This document shows positions 42,507 to 51,055 of a stretch of DNA of 64,000 bases, in pieces. Positions within the stretch are counted from its first letter, which is position 1. The number at the start of each line of letters is the position of its first letter. The notes under the pieces were generated by a model. The model was not told the DNA's origin, did no database searches, and saw only the letters and a list, made by a program, of their open reading frames with translations. The translations under genes and the position numbers were made by a program. Origin of the DNA: Candidatus Defluviilinea proxima. GTDB lineage: Bacteria > Chloroflexota > Anaerolineae > Anaerolineales > Villigracilaceae. The DNA lies in contig JADKIW010000001.1 of assembly GCA_016721115.1 (NCBI GenBank), positions 4,045,501 through 4,109,500 of the forward strand. Direction: 5' to 3'.

Positions 42507-43667
42507 CTATCCTAACCGTAATGCTTTCAACGGCTCGATGCGAACCGCATAAATAATCGAAACCATACCACCCAACGGGCCAATAGACAGCAACAAGATC
42601 ACCGCCGCAAAAGAACGGACTCCGTTGAAGACAAACGGGATGGTAGGCGGAAGCCCTAACGAGAAGAGATATGTGAGTCCGCCTCCGATCGCGACGCCGA
42701 TTGCTGTTACTACAACGATTTGAATTACCGATGCCCAACCCACAACGCCATTCGAGGAACCGATGGCCTTCAACACACCGATCTGTGGAACCTTCTGCAA
42801 GATTTGGATCTGGAAGAATCCACCGATGACCAGTACGCCGATCAACAAAGTGAAGAAGCCCTGCGTTTGGACTGTCCCTTGCTGAGCAGAGTAGCCGGGG
42901 ATATTGTTGATCGTGGTCGCGATGTCGGTCACTTCGATGTTCTTCACATTCGAGAGTAAGCTCGCTTTCATCGCTTCAGCCTGCTTCGGGTCTGCCAGTT
43001 TGACAGCGATAATATTCGGGTAAGCCGTATCACTGTTCAAGTCTGCTTCAGATTGTGGGCGGATCTTTTCCCATGTGGCAGGTGGGACAAAAATGGTCGG
43101 CTGAAAGAAATAGGATTGACCGTCCACCATGCCCACGACTTTGAGCGTAAAGAACTCATCTTCCACTCCTTGCGTGGAGCGGATGGTGATCGAGTCACCG
43201 ACCTTGATATCTCTGCGAATGGCAACGCCCCGATCAATGACAACTTCACGCGCTTCACCGCCGCGAAAGTCTCTGCCTTCGATGAGCGGAGGCATGCCCG
43301 GGCGCCCCGCTTCTGCCCCAAGCAAGGACACCTTCAGCCGCTCTTTGGTAGATACGATCTCAGTGGAGGATGTGTAGATCGGACCGGCATCAACCACCCC
43401 GTCGACACGGCGAACCGTGCGTACGGTACTCGTATCAAGGCGACTTCCTGAGATGCTGTAATCCGATTTTTCAAGGAAGACGATCAAGTCCGCATTCAGA
43501 TTGGCAACGTATTGACGATTGCCAGTGGCAAGACCTTCGCCGAGCGCGGCGATGAACAATACAAGCAATGTGATCAACGCGATCACAAGGCTCACGAGCA
43601 GGAAGCGTCCGCGATTACGAACCACTTCCTTGATTGCAAGGTAGAAGGCAAGAAAAACGTTTTTCAT
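42507..43667 (-). CDS. ABC transporter permease (FtsX/DevC/MacB type)
   Basis: A 386-residue membrane protein. One N-terminal helix (GRFLLVSLVIALITLLVLFIA) is followed by a large extracytoplasmic domain (about 45-270), then three C-terminal helices (FFTLLIGVLVIGGFFQI; VIQIVVVTAIGVAIGGG; SFAAVILLLSIGPLGGMVSI), the FtsX topology. The start is ATG 43667: it overlaps the stop of the upstream gene in an ATGA, which decides it over a TTG twelve codons earlier. Pairs with the ATPase encoded next. Confidence 0.9.
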   Translation of the reverse strand: MKNVFLAFYLAIKEVVRNRGRFLLVSLVIALITLLVLFIAALGEGLATGNRQYVANLNADLIVFLEKSDYSISGSRLDTSTVRTVRRVDGVVDAGPIYTSSTEIVSTKERLKVSLLGAEAGRPGMPPLIEGRDFRGGEAREVVIDRGVAIRRDIKVGDSITIRSTQGVEDEFFTLKVVGMVDGQSYFFQPTIFVPPATWEKIRPQSEADLNSDTAYPNIIAVKLADPKQAEAMKASLLSNVKNIEVTDIATTINNIPGYSAQQGTVQTQGFFTLLIGVLVIGGFFQIQILQKVPQIGVLKAIGSSNGVVGWASVIQIVVVTAIGVAIGGGLTYLFSLGLPPTIPFVFNGVRSFAAVILLLSIGPLGGMVSIIYAVRIEPLKALRLG

Positions 43668-44266
43668 TTGGGGGCTACTGGTCCATCGAAAGTTTGATTC
43701 CAATCCAAGCCCATCACTCCATGTAAAAGCAAGTCAACGGATGGATGATCGGCAATGTCATCATAATAATATGGCAGGCGGATGCGCCCATCGGGCGCGA
43801 TGATGAACGTTCCCGCCATTTGTAAAGCATCCTGCCCTTTGGGAGGCAATTCGGTATTCCAACCGCGTTCACGTTTCAAGCGACGATTAGAACGCCACAC
43901 ATTAAGAGAAAGGAATGATTGCCATACGTTTGCACGATCCAACCCGTAAGCACGATAGGCCTTACGCTCTGGGTCAGCCAAACAGGTCACGCCAGGCGCG
44001 CGTTCTGCACAAAACACTTTCGCATCTTCTGGTGTGCCTTGTGTGACAATCACCAAGCCAAGATTCTTATCCTTGATCTTCGGTGATGCAACCACAAGAT
44101 GGTCAACCATCTCTTTGCATTGCGGGCAACCAAAGTGACGCGAAAAGGCAAGGATCAGTGTTTGTTGCCTCCAAAACGAGGAAAGCGACACTGCCTTGCC
44201 ATTTACATCCTGCAACTCCAAGTCAGGTGCAGGGTCATTGAATTTGAGATGAGCTAGGTTTGGCAT
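43664..44266 (-). CDS. Peroxiredoxin-like (AhpC/TSA family) protein
   Basis: A 200-residue thioredoxin-fold protein: APDLELQDVNGKAVSLSSFW at the start, the active-site segment FSRHFGCPQCKEMVDHL with a CxxC pair, and GTFIIAPDGRIRLPYYYDDI near the end. The CPQC replaces the single peroxidatic Cys of typical AhpC and matches the peroxiredoxin-like (AhpC-TSA_2) subgroup. No signal peptide. First gene of the three-gene unit with the ABC permease and ATPase, translationally coupled to the permease. Confidence 0.85.
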   Translation of the reverse strand: MPNLAHLKFNDPAPDLELQDVNGKAVSLSSFWRQQTLILAFSRHFGCPQCKEMVDHLVVASPKIKDKNLGLVIVTQGTPEDAKVFCAERAPGVTCLADPERKAYRAYGLDRANVWQSFLSLNVWRSNRRLKRERGWNTELPPKGQDALQMAGTFIIAPDGRIRLPYYYDDIADHPSVDLLLHGVMGLDWNQTFDGPVAPK

Positions 44267-44347
44267 CGAACGGTTTATCTCCTAACTTCACCATTCTACC
44301 ACTCTGTCCATGTTTTGCAAAGGTTTTGCAAAACTGCAAGTTTTCCC

Positions 44348-45622
44348 TTATGCCAGGTCAATCTCCCGCCCCACCAACTTCTTTACAGCGCTTCTCAACG
44401 CAACTGGCTTTATGGTGTTGAGCTTGATCTTCTTCGCTTCCACAAACTTTGCAAAGCGGATCAATCCCTTTGCCAACGCATTCGCAAACGCATCATCTTT
44501 CACAGGCGCATCGTCCTCATACCAAAAGCCCTTGATATCCAGCGTCATCGTCGTACGATCCAACTTCGGGTCAAGCCGCGCTACAAGATCATCGCCATAC
44601 AAGATCGGTAGAACATAATATCCCCAACGGCGCTTCTCGGCCGGCACATACACTTCCCACTTGTAATCGAAATCAAACAACTTCATCGCCCGTCCGCGCG
44701 CACTGACGATGTCCAGCGAAGAAAGAAATGTCACTTCTTCCAATGTAGTTGTTTCTTTTGGATTCCATCCCTTGGGCATTTTTCCCTTTTCAAGCGTCTC
44801 CAACACTGGAACATCTTCACCCAAAGCGAGAAATATTTCGCGTCCATCCTCGATTTGAACCTGCTTCAACATCCCAGACTCGATCCACCCTCCCAGCAGA
44901 CTCTTCATCTCAACTGGAGAATACTCCTTCCGCACAGAGTCGCGCAATTCGAGTCTCATCTTCGACTCGCTCTTCAATCCCATAAACGAGACAGCTTTGC
45001 GCGCAAAGAATTCCTCGGCTTCTTTTTCGGTTGCCACATAATCGAACTCTTTCGGCGCAATGTTCTCACGGAAGTCATACACACGATTAAACCCTTCGCG
45101 ATGATGGATCATCAACTCACCCGCCAGCCACATATCGAACAACGCGACAGACGACTCTTTGCGTCCACGGTAGCTCCATCCATCCACACGCTTGCCATCG
45201 AAATCCCTGTTCCCCAACGGACCGCGTTTCCGCAATTCCGCACGCACATCGTTCAACAGTTTCTCGTGCCCCTTCACAAAGTACGCCACATACTCATCCT
45301 GCGCACGTCCCTTCATGTGATAACGGAAGTAAGGCAAATCAGACATCGGATACATCGCCAACCAACCGCCATAATCAAAGAACTGACGTTCCTCATAAGT
45401 GACCTTGTACAGATACTCAGGCTTGTACTCCAACACGCGACTATGCAAAACAATGTCTTGACTGCGCGCCGCAACATTCAACGGATCCAGTTGCACGGCT
45501 TCACATGTACGGATCGCTTGTGCTGTGCCCTTAAGTCCCTTCCAACGGCGGCCGGGCCAAAGTCCCTGTTTACCGAGGACAAATCGTCGTGCAGTTTGCT
45601 TGGAGATGTTGATCGGGGTCAT
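44348..45622 (-). CDS. YcaQ/AlkX-like winged-helix DNA glycosylase
   Basis: A 424-residue HTH_42 (DUF1006) protein: ISKQTARRFVLGKQGLWPGR at the N-terminus, the motif VQLDPLNVAARSQDIVLHSR containing the QxD active-site pattern of the YcaQ branch, FDYGGWLAMYPMSDLPYFRY, and the C-terminal WEVYVPAEKRRWGYYVLPIL. Characterised members unhook DNA interstrand crosslinks and remove bulky N7-alkylpurines. Full length for the family. ATG 45622. Stands alone between the exporter unit and the queuosine-precursor transporter. Confidence 0.85.
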   Translation of the reverse strand: MTPINISKQTARRFVLGKQGLWPGRRWKGLKGTAQAIRTCEAVQLDPLNVAARSQDIVLHSRVLEYKPEYLYKVTYEERQFFDYGGWLAMYPMSDLPYFRYHMKGRAQDEYVAYFVKGHEKLLNDVRAELRKRGPLGNRDFDGKRVDGWSYRGRKESSVALFDMWLAGELMIHHREGFNRVYDFRENIAPKEFDYVATEKEAEEFFARKAVSFMGLKSESKMRLELRDSVRKEYSPVEMKSLLGGWIESGMLKQVQIEDGREIFLALGEDVPVLETLEKGKMPKGWNPKETTTLEEVTFLSSLDIVSARGRAMKLFDFDYKWEVYVPAEKRRWGYYVLPILYGDDLVARLDPKLDRTTMTLDIKGFWYEDDAPVKDDAFANALAKGLIRFAKFVEAKKIKLNTIKPVALRSAVKKLVGREIDLA

Positions 45623-45678
45623 AGATAAAAATTCTCTTTCACGTTTATTTCACCAGTGTCAATATTCAGCGCGGAAAC

Positions 45679-46383
45679 TTACACCACGAACGGGTTGAAG
45701 TTCGTCTCTTTATCAAAATAATCTTCGTTCTCAGCTTTTTTCAAAAACCCGACAACGACATAAGTGACCGGCGTCATCAACGCTTCCACCGCGCACTTGA
45801 ACAAATAATTCGTCACAGTCAACACGAGAAACAGGCTCCACGGAAACACCCCGAATGCAGACGCAACCACGACGAACATGACCGTATCCACCAATTCGCC
45901 GACCAATGTACTACCAACGGTACGCGTCCACAGCCAGCGACCGTTCGTCAACACCTTCATCTTCGCGAGAACAAATGAATTCGTGAACTCGCCTGTCCAA
46001 TAGCCAGCTAAACTCGCCAGCACAATTCCGCCAGTGCTCATTCCGCCAAGGATCGCGCCGTAAGCCGCATCACCGGCATATCCCTGCCACGTCCCCTCAC
46101 CGGGCAGAACACTGACAACCCAAAAGATGACAGCACTCAACGCGAGACACACAAAACCCATCCAGATCACACGCCTTGATTTTTTATAACCGTACACCTC
46201 GGTGAGAATATCCCCAAAGATATAACTGACCGGGAAAAGGATCGTCCCTGCATCAAAAGCCATGCGTACCCCAGATAAACTAAAACCCAAGTCCACGATC
46301 TTGGCTGATGAGGCAATGTTGCTCACCACAAGGACCGTCACAAAGACAGCCATGATGATATCGAAATAATGATGTTGCTTCAT
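45679..46383 (-). CDS. yhhQ: Queuosine precursor transporter (VUT/YhhQ family)
   Basis: A 234-residue membrane protein with about six helices. Family marks: VVSNIASSAKIVDLG in the first helix region, LFPVSYIFGDILTEVYGYKKSRRVIW, and the ending region VGELVDTVMFVVVASAFGVF. YhhQ-type carriers import queuine precursors (preQ0/preQ1) for tRNA modification. The ATG at 46383 lies two bases after the cupin gene's stop, so the two are co-transcribed. Confidence 0.88.
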   Translation of the reverse strand: MKQHHYFDIIMAVFVTVLVVSNIASSAKIVDLGFSLSGVRMAFDAGTILFPVSYIFGDILTEVYGYKKSRRVIWMGFVCLALSAVIFWVVSVLPGEGTWQGYAGDAAYGAILGGMSTGGIVLASLAGYWTGEFTNSFVLAKMKVLTNGRWLWTRTVGSTLVGELVDTVMFVVVASAFGVFPWSLFLVLTVTNYLFKCAVEALMTPVTYVVVGFLKKAENEDYFDKETNFNPFVV

Positions 46384-46385
46384 AA

Positions 46386-46727
46386 CTACGGTAAATTTAC
46401 GCGATCTCCCCGTGTGGACGGAACCGACACCACAAGGAAATGCACATCTCCTTCAGAATTATTTTTAAATTGATGTTTCACTTGTGGCTCGATCTCGATC
46501 CCGTCACCTTTACGCAAGATAACTTCACGATCTTCAAATCCCATCGTCGCTTCGCCTTCAAGGATGTAGAAGAATTGTCTCGCCACATTGTGATAATGCA
46601 TCACCTCAGCACCGCCTGCAGGGACACGTTCCTGAATCACACTCATGTCATCCCGTTTGAGCAAATGCCAGCCATCTGAGTTTCCACCCCAAATGTAATG
46701 CTCCGCATTCTCAATTGAAATCAGCAT
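46386..46727 (-). CDS. Cupin domain protein
   Basis: A 113-residue single-cupin protein. Motif 1 is GGAEVMHYHNVARQFFYILEGE with the two His and the Glu metal ligands; motif 2 is GDGIEIEPQVKHQFKNNSEG with the third His. Likely a metal-binding enzyme or regulator; the substrate is unknown. ATG 46727 (MLISIENAEHY) follows ACAGGTG and gives the usual family start; the in-frame upstream codons to 46775 read as non-conserved sequence. Confidence 0.85.
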   Translation of the reverse strand: MLISIENAEHYIWGGNSDGWHLLKRDDMSVIQERVPAGGAEVMHYHNVARQFFYILEGEATMGFEDREVILRKGDGIEIEPQVKHQFKNNSEGDVHFLVVSVPSTRGDRVNLP

Positions 46728-46828
46728 AAAACACCTGTCGCTAAGATGATAGTCAACATCGCGATTGTAGCACAAACATTCTAATAAAGGAAAGTTTGAC
46801 GGTTTGATTCCCCCGACCTGTCAATACG

Positions 46829-47764
46829 TTAAGATGGAACCGCATTCACCTTTTCGATCATCCTACAGAACGAACATAAGTCAGGCGCAGACGTGGGTTG
46901 TCCACACTTGGTACAAGAATGCAAGTGCGCATGCGAAATGGTCTGCTCGATGAACAAGTCACCACGCTTACGCGCTTCGAGGAAGTTCAAATAGAAGATC
47001 AGTTTCGCGCCCGGACGGGTCGTCTCAAGTTGGTTGAGCAATTCTTTGTAATAGATGGACTGCGACCCTTCTGCAAACGGACATTCCTCATAGATATATT
47101 CGATCCCTCGTGCCAGACAATACGCCGTCATCTCACGTTCGTAAAAACGACACAACGGCTTGACCTTGCGTGCCAGACCATCTGACTCGGGAAGAACAGG
47201 GCTTTGCCGTAAAAGATAATCACTCGACCAACTCAAAGTGTTACCAAATAAGACAGCCGCCTCATCGTCTAGGTTATGGCCGGTCGCAAGCACAGCATAC
47301 CCCAAGTCCCGGGCGATGCGGTTCATTTCGTGGCGCTTCGCCAACCCGCACACGGCGCACGGCTTGCCATATCCACGATAAGAAATCTCCGCAAGCACCG
47401 GAACGGGTTGTCCGTATTCTTTTTCAATATCCACTACATGCAATTTGAGGTTGTTCTCATCTGCAAACTTCTGCGCAAGTCGTTGCGACTCGTGCGAGTA
47501 GTTGATACCGCCGTCAATGCCGAGTCCAAGATACAGCCCATCCGCCTGATAACCGAGCCGATTAAGAATATCCCATAAGGCAAGCGAATCCTTGCCTCCA
47601 GAAACCGCGACAAGAATTTTTTCGCCATGTGTGAACATGCCATATTTTTTGATAAAGCGTTCAGCCTGTTCGGGAATCCATTCGAGGTAATGCTCCTTGC
47701 ACAAAGCCAGTTTATGCTGGCGCATGTTGACAGAAGCCTTAACTCCACATTTTTTACACTTCAT
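46829..47764 (-). CDS. ttuA: tRNA-5-methyluridine(54) 2-sulfurtransferase TtuA
   Basis: Thiolates the T-loop uridine of tRNA. 311 residues. N-terminal zinc finger Cys3/Cys6/Cys22/His25; PP-loop AVSGGKDS (53-60); iron-sulfur cysteines Cys136 and Cys139 (PCAVCG) and Cys228 (EECPF); C-terminal zinc finger Cys284/287/297/300. This double-finger layout separates TtuA from TtcA. The sulfur donor is the ubiquitin-like protein encoded directly upstream, with a 4-base ATGA overlap. Confidence 0.92.
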   Translation of the reverse strand: MKCKKCGVKASVNMRQHKLALCKEHYLEWIPEQAERFIKKYGMFTHGEKILVAVSGGKDSLALWDILNRLGYQADGLYLGLGIDGGINYSHESQRLAQKFADENNLKLHVVDIEKEYGQPVPVLAEISYRGYGKPCAVCGLAKRHEMNRIARDLGYAVLATGHNLDDEAAVLFGNTLSWSSDYLLRQSPVLPESDGLARKVKPLCRFYEREMTAYCLARGIEYIYEECPFAEGSQSIYYKELLNQLETTRPGAKLIFYLNFLEARKRGDLFIEQTISHAHLHSCTKCGQPTSAPDLCSFCRMIEKVNAVPS

Positions 47765-47958
47765 AGCGCTCCCCCGGAAATCACCGAGACCAACTTGACC
47801 ACATCCCCATCTTTCAGAATTTCATCGTCAAGGATCATCTCTCCTTCGCGCGTCGCAATAACAGACTCTGGGACAATGTTGCACTTCTTCAAAGCCGCCA
47901 GCAAATTCATCCCCGGCTTCACTTCATATTCTTTGTCACGTAAAGTCAATTTAACCAA
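47761..47958 (-). CDS. ttuB: Sulfur carrier protein TtuB (MoaD/ThiS-like) with residues after the diglycine
   Basis: A 65-residue beta-grasp protein, MVKLTLRDKEYEVKPGMNLL at the start and VVKLVSVISGGAL at the end. Length and pattern match Thermus TtuB closely. The C-terminal GlyGly, needed for adenylation and thiocarboxylation, is followed by Ala-Leu, so trimming would be required. I prefer the TTG start at 47958, which has AGGAGA at the right distance; an ATG at 47979 (MTQTGEELVKL) is the alternative. Coupled to ttuA by ATGA overlap and divergent from the glycosyltransferase gene. Confidence 0.85.
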   Translation of the reverse strand: MVKLTLRDKEYEVKPGMNLLAALKKCNIVPESVIATREGEMILDDEILKDGDVVKLVSVISGGAL

Positions 47959-47994
47959 TTCTTCTCCTGTTTGAGTCATTCTACCATAGGCGTC

Positions 47995-48023
47995 TTGACA
48001 GTAACTCACTACACCTGTACGAT
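47995..48023 (+). promoter_or_regulatory. Promoter giving a leaderless glycosyltransferase mRNA
   Basis: TTGACA (47995-48000), 17-base spacer, TACGAT (48018-48023). The expected transcription start (about 48030) coincides with the ATG at 48031, and no Shine-Dalgarno sequence fits between. Confidence 0.7.
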
Positions 48024-48030
48024 TCAATAC

Positions 48031-49233
48031 ATGAAAATCGGCATGATGGCAGACACATATAAACCGTATGTCAGCGGCATCACAAACTACATTGACCTGA
48101 ACAAACGTGCCCTTGAAAACGCAGGGCACGAAGTCTATGTATTTACCTTTGGCGACCTTGAATACGCAGACGAAGAACCGCGCGTCATTCGTAACCCTGG
48201 CCTGCCTCTGGCCGATACAGGCTTTTACCTCTCCCTCAGATACAGAACCAGGCACAAGAAACTACTCCAAACCATGGATGTTGTGCACGTACATCATCCA
48301 TTCTTAAGCGGACGTCTCGCGCTTAGTTATTGTCGACGCGCACATATCCCCATCGTTTTTACCAATCACACGCGTTACGACCTCTACGCACAGGCACGTA
48401 TGCCGCTCATGCCGCACGAAGTCAGCCACGGTTTGCTTCAGGCATACATGCCTGATTTCTGCGAGGAAATGGATTTGGTCATTTCTCCTTCGCATGGCAT
48501 GGAGAAAATATTGAGGCGGTACGGTGTCAAGAGTCACGTTGAGGTTGTTCCTAACGGCGTCGATCTCACAAGTTTCTATAATGCCACGCCCCTCTCTCGT
48601 TCTGAGTTCGGCTTCAAAGAGGATGATATTCTTCTCGTTTTCGTGGGGAGAATTGCTCCTGAAAAAAATCTTGAATTCCTGATCCAGTCGTTTGCAGGCG
48701 TCGCGCAGGTCGTTCCAAATGCATATTTGCTGATCGCCGGGACCGGCCAAAAAGAACACATGGAAGAGATCAAGCCTCTGCCTGCTGAATATGGTGTTCA
48801 AGACCGCGTCCGTTTTGTGGGGATGATCCCCTACGACAAGCTTCCCTCGTATCTGACAATGTGTGATGCATTCGTCACCGCTTCCGTCACGGAAGTCCAT
48901 CCGCTATCGGTGATCGAGGCCATGGGAACGGGACTCCCCGTCTTGGGCATTGACTCCCCCGGCGTCGGCGATTCAATTGTTGACGGGGAAACTGGTCTGC
49001 TTGCGAAAGAGGATGTCGCCTCCTTTACAGCTAAACTTACCTACCTCTGCCTGAACCGCGACATGCAAAAAAGATTCGGTGCGGCGGCTCGCAAGGCATC
49101 TGAACAGTACTCCATTGAACGCACAACCAAGATCATGCTTGATCACTATAGTCGCCTCACACAGAATACCAAGCCGCTCAAGCCCAAACTTGACGAACGT
49201 CTCAAGGCTATCCTTGAAGAGTTCCTGAAATGA
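48031..49233 (+). CDS. GT4-family glycosyltransferase
   Basis: A 400-residue cytosolic glycosyltransferase with GT-B fold. N-terminal MKIGMMADTYKPYVSGITNY, the acceptor-side VVHVHHPFLSGRLALSYCRR, and the nucleotide-sugar domain with LLVFVGRIAPEKNLEFLIQS and the EX7E-type ASVTEVHPLSVIEAMGTGLP. It resembles enzymes making diglucosyl- or mannosyl-glycolipids, but the acceptor cannot be fixed from sequence. Start ATG 48031, leaderless; ends in an ATGA overlap with yraN. It begins a plus-strand run glycosyltransferase-yraN-LysM-miaA-acyl-CoA ligase. Confidence 0.9.
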   Translation: MKIGMMADTYKPYVSGITNYIDLNKRALENAGHEVYVFTFGDLEYADEEPRVIRNPGLPLADTGFYLSLRYRTRHKKLLQTMDVVHVHHPFLSGRLALSYCRRAHIPIVFTNHTRYDLYAQARMPLMPHEVSHGLLQAYMPDFCEEMDLVISPSHGMEKILRRYGVKSHVEVVPNGVDLTSFYNATPLSRSEFGFKEDDILLVFVGRIAPEKNLEFLIQSFAGVAQVVPNAYLLIAGTGQKEHMEEIKPLPAEYGVQDRVRFVGMIPYDKLPSYLTMCDAFVTASVTEVHPLSVIEAMGTGLPVLGIDSPGVGDSIVDGETGLLAKEDVASFTAKLTYLCLNRDMQKRFGAAARKASEQYSIERTTKIMLDHYSRLTQNTKPLKPKLDERLKAILEEFLK

Positions 49234-49580
49234 AGCATAACCAACGCATCGGCAAATGGGGCGAAGAGACCGCCGTCGAATACCTCATGCAAAAAGGTTG
49301 TGAGATCGTCCGGCAAAATGTGCGAACCCCTTACGGTGAAATTGACATCATCGCCAAACAAGGCGAGACTATTATCTTCATCGAAGTCAAAACACGTACA
49401 TCAAACACAATGGGCCTGCCCGAAGAAGCTATCACGCCCCGCAAACGCGAGCACATGATCGCCTGTGCCGAACACTACGCGGCCGAACATGAAATTGACA
49501 GCTGGCAGATCGATGTCATTTCAATTGAGGGTAAGCCAGGAACAGAGCCAACCATTACTTATTTTGAGAATGCGATCTGA
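49230..49580 (+). CDS. yraN: YraN/UPF0102 family protein
   Basis: A 116-residue member of the endonuclease-like UPF0102 family: IGKWGEETAVEYLMQKGCEI, PYGEIDIIAKQGETIIFIEVKTR containing the PD-(D/E)xK-type acidic residues and Lys, and ITPRKREHMIACAEHY. The biological role is unsettled. ATGA overlap with the upstream glycosyltransferase gene. Confidence 0.9.
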   Translation: MKHNQRIGKWGEETAVEYLMQKGCEIVRQNVRTPYGEIDIIAKQGETIIFIEVKTRTSNTMGLPEEAITPRKREHMIACAEHYAAEHEIDSWQIDVISIEGKPGTEPTITYFENAI

Positions 49581-49592
49581 GATTAAAGTGAT

Positions 49593-50075
49593 ATGGTAGC
49601 CGAAAAGAAATCCATCATTTTCGTATTAATTGTTTTTGCATTAGCCATTCTTTCTTTTTTTCTTGTGTCAATTTCCAAGCATGAAAAAGATAATCAGCCA
49701 ATATTCTCATACGAAGTTCGATCTGATGATACGTGTGGAAAAATAGCAGCAGATCTGAATGTGTCTGTACTAAGCATCATTGAATCCAATAATTTGCAAA
49801 AGGATTGCAATGATATTTATACCGGACGGGTACTTTTAATTCCTTACCCAACGCCAACTCCTCGTGGAAGCTCTGGGCAAACAAATGTAGAAATCGTTGT
49901 AGACTGCGAACGTAGCACGTACTTAGTGAAAAAAGATGACACACTAGCCAGTATTGCAACCGAATACAAAGTACCTAAAGAAGCGATCTCTTTTTTCAAC
50001 GGTCTCACAGAAAATAAAATTTATACAAGCATGGAACTTGTTATTCCACTCTGCTACATAACTCCAACCCCATGA
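49593..50075 (+). CDS. Membrane-anchored protein with two LysM-like domains
   Basis: A 160-residue protein. Residues about 7-27 (IIFVLIVFALAILSFFLVSI) are an uncleaved signal anchor. Two LysM-like units follow: YEVRSDDTCGKIAADLNVSV to VLLIPYP, and YLVKKDDTLASIATEYKVPK to MELVIPLCY. They are separated by a Thr/Pro linker, and each contains cysteines that could pair. Probably exposed at the cell wall; no enzymatic domain. Overlaps the miaA start by ATGA. Confidence 0.82.
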   Translation: MVAEKKSIIFVLIVFALAILSFFLVSISKHEKDNQPIFSYEVRSDDTCGKIAADLNVSVLSIIESNNLQKDCNDIYTGRVLLIPYPTPTPRGSSGQTNVEIVVDCERSTYLVKKDDTLASIATEYKVPKEAISFFNGLTENKIYTSMELVIPLCYITPTP

Positions 50076-51007
50076 GCCATCCAATGACAAAACATTCTCT
50101 CATCCTCATCGTTGGACCTACAGCCGTTGGCAAAACAGAAATTTCGATTCAACTCGCTGAACGACTTAAAGGCGAGATCGTCTCGGCAGATTCGCGTCTT
50201 TTTTATCGCGGGATGGATATTGGCACGGCAAAGCCCACCACTGAAGAACAGGCGCGCGTGCCGCATCACTTGATCGATATCGCAAACCCGGACGAGATAT
50301 TGAGTCTCGCCGTCTTTCAACAGAAAGCACACGAGATCATTGAAGGTATTCATACACAAAACAAGTTGCCATTCCTTGTTGGAGGCACTGGTCAATACGT
50401 CCGTGCAGTGACACAGGGATGGACTCCCCCGGAAGTGGAACCTGATGAAACTTTGAGGAATGAATTAGAACGTCAAAAAGAGGAAAACGGCATCTATTGG
50501 CTACACGACAAACTCAAGACCTTGGATGAGGTTGCCGCAAGCAAGATTGATGCGCGAAATTATCGTCGAACGATACGGGCGTTGGAAGTCATTATGACGA
50601 CGGGCAGGAAATTCTCTGAACAACGTGGTCAAAGCGACTCGCCGTATTACCTTGTGACGATTGGATTGATGCGTCCGCGCGAGGAGTTGTATCAGCGCGT
50701 CGATGAACGGATCGAATTGATGTTCGCAAATGGATTCATCGATGAAGTAAAAGGCTTGTTGGATAAAGGTTACTCCCCCATTCTGCCGACGATGTCTGCG
50801 ATTGGGTATAGAGAATGTGTCAGTGTGATACAAGGCGAATTGACGGAGGAGCAGGCTAAGGTCCAGATCAGACGCGCGACTCGGGTATACGTCCGCAGGC
50901 AGGCGAATTGGTTCAAGGAGACGGATCCAAATATTCACTGGTTCAAAGTCCAGGATGGGGTTGTGGAGGAGATCGAGAAAAACATCCGAGAGTTGGTTGA
51001 CTTTTGA
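50072..51007 (+). CDS. miaA: tRNA dimethylallyltransferase
   Basis: Adds the dimethylallyl group to A37 of UNN-reading tRNAs. 311 residues. P-loop IVGPTAVGKTEISIQLAERL, EIVSADSRLFYRGMDIGTAK, HHLIDIANPDEILSLAVFQ, VGGTGQYVRAVTQGW, and C-terminal IGYRECVSVIQGE with RRATRVYVRRQANWF. Start ATG 50072 in ATGA overlap with the LysM gene; a second Met (codon 5) is also possible. Confidence 0.94.
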   Translation: MSHPMTKHSLILIVGPTAVGKTEISIQLAERLKGEIVSADSRLFYRGMDIGTAKPTTEEQARVPHHLIDIANPDEILSLAVFQQKAHEIIEGIHTQNKLPFLVGGTGQYVRAVTQGWTPPEVEPDETLRNELERQKEENGIYWLHDKLKTLDEVAASKIDARNYRRTIRALEVIMTTGRKFSEQRGQSDSPYYLVTIGLMRPREELYQRVDERIELMFANGFIDEVKGLLDKGYSPILPTMSAIGYRECVSVIQGELTEEQAKVQIRRATRVYVRRQANWFKETDPNIHWFKVQDGVVEEIEKNIRELVDF

Positions 51008-51055
51008 TTCTTGATTGTATATACTGAAACTAACCCAAACCAAGGAGGAGGCAGT

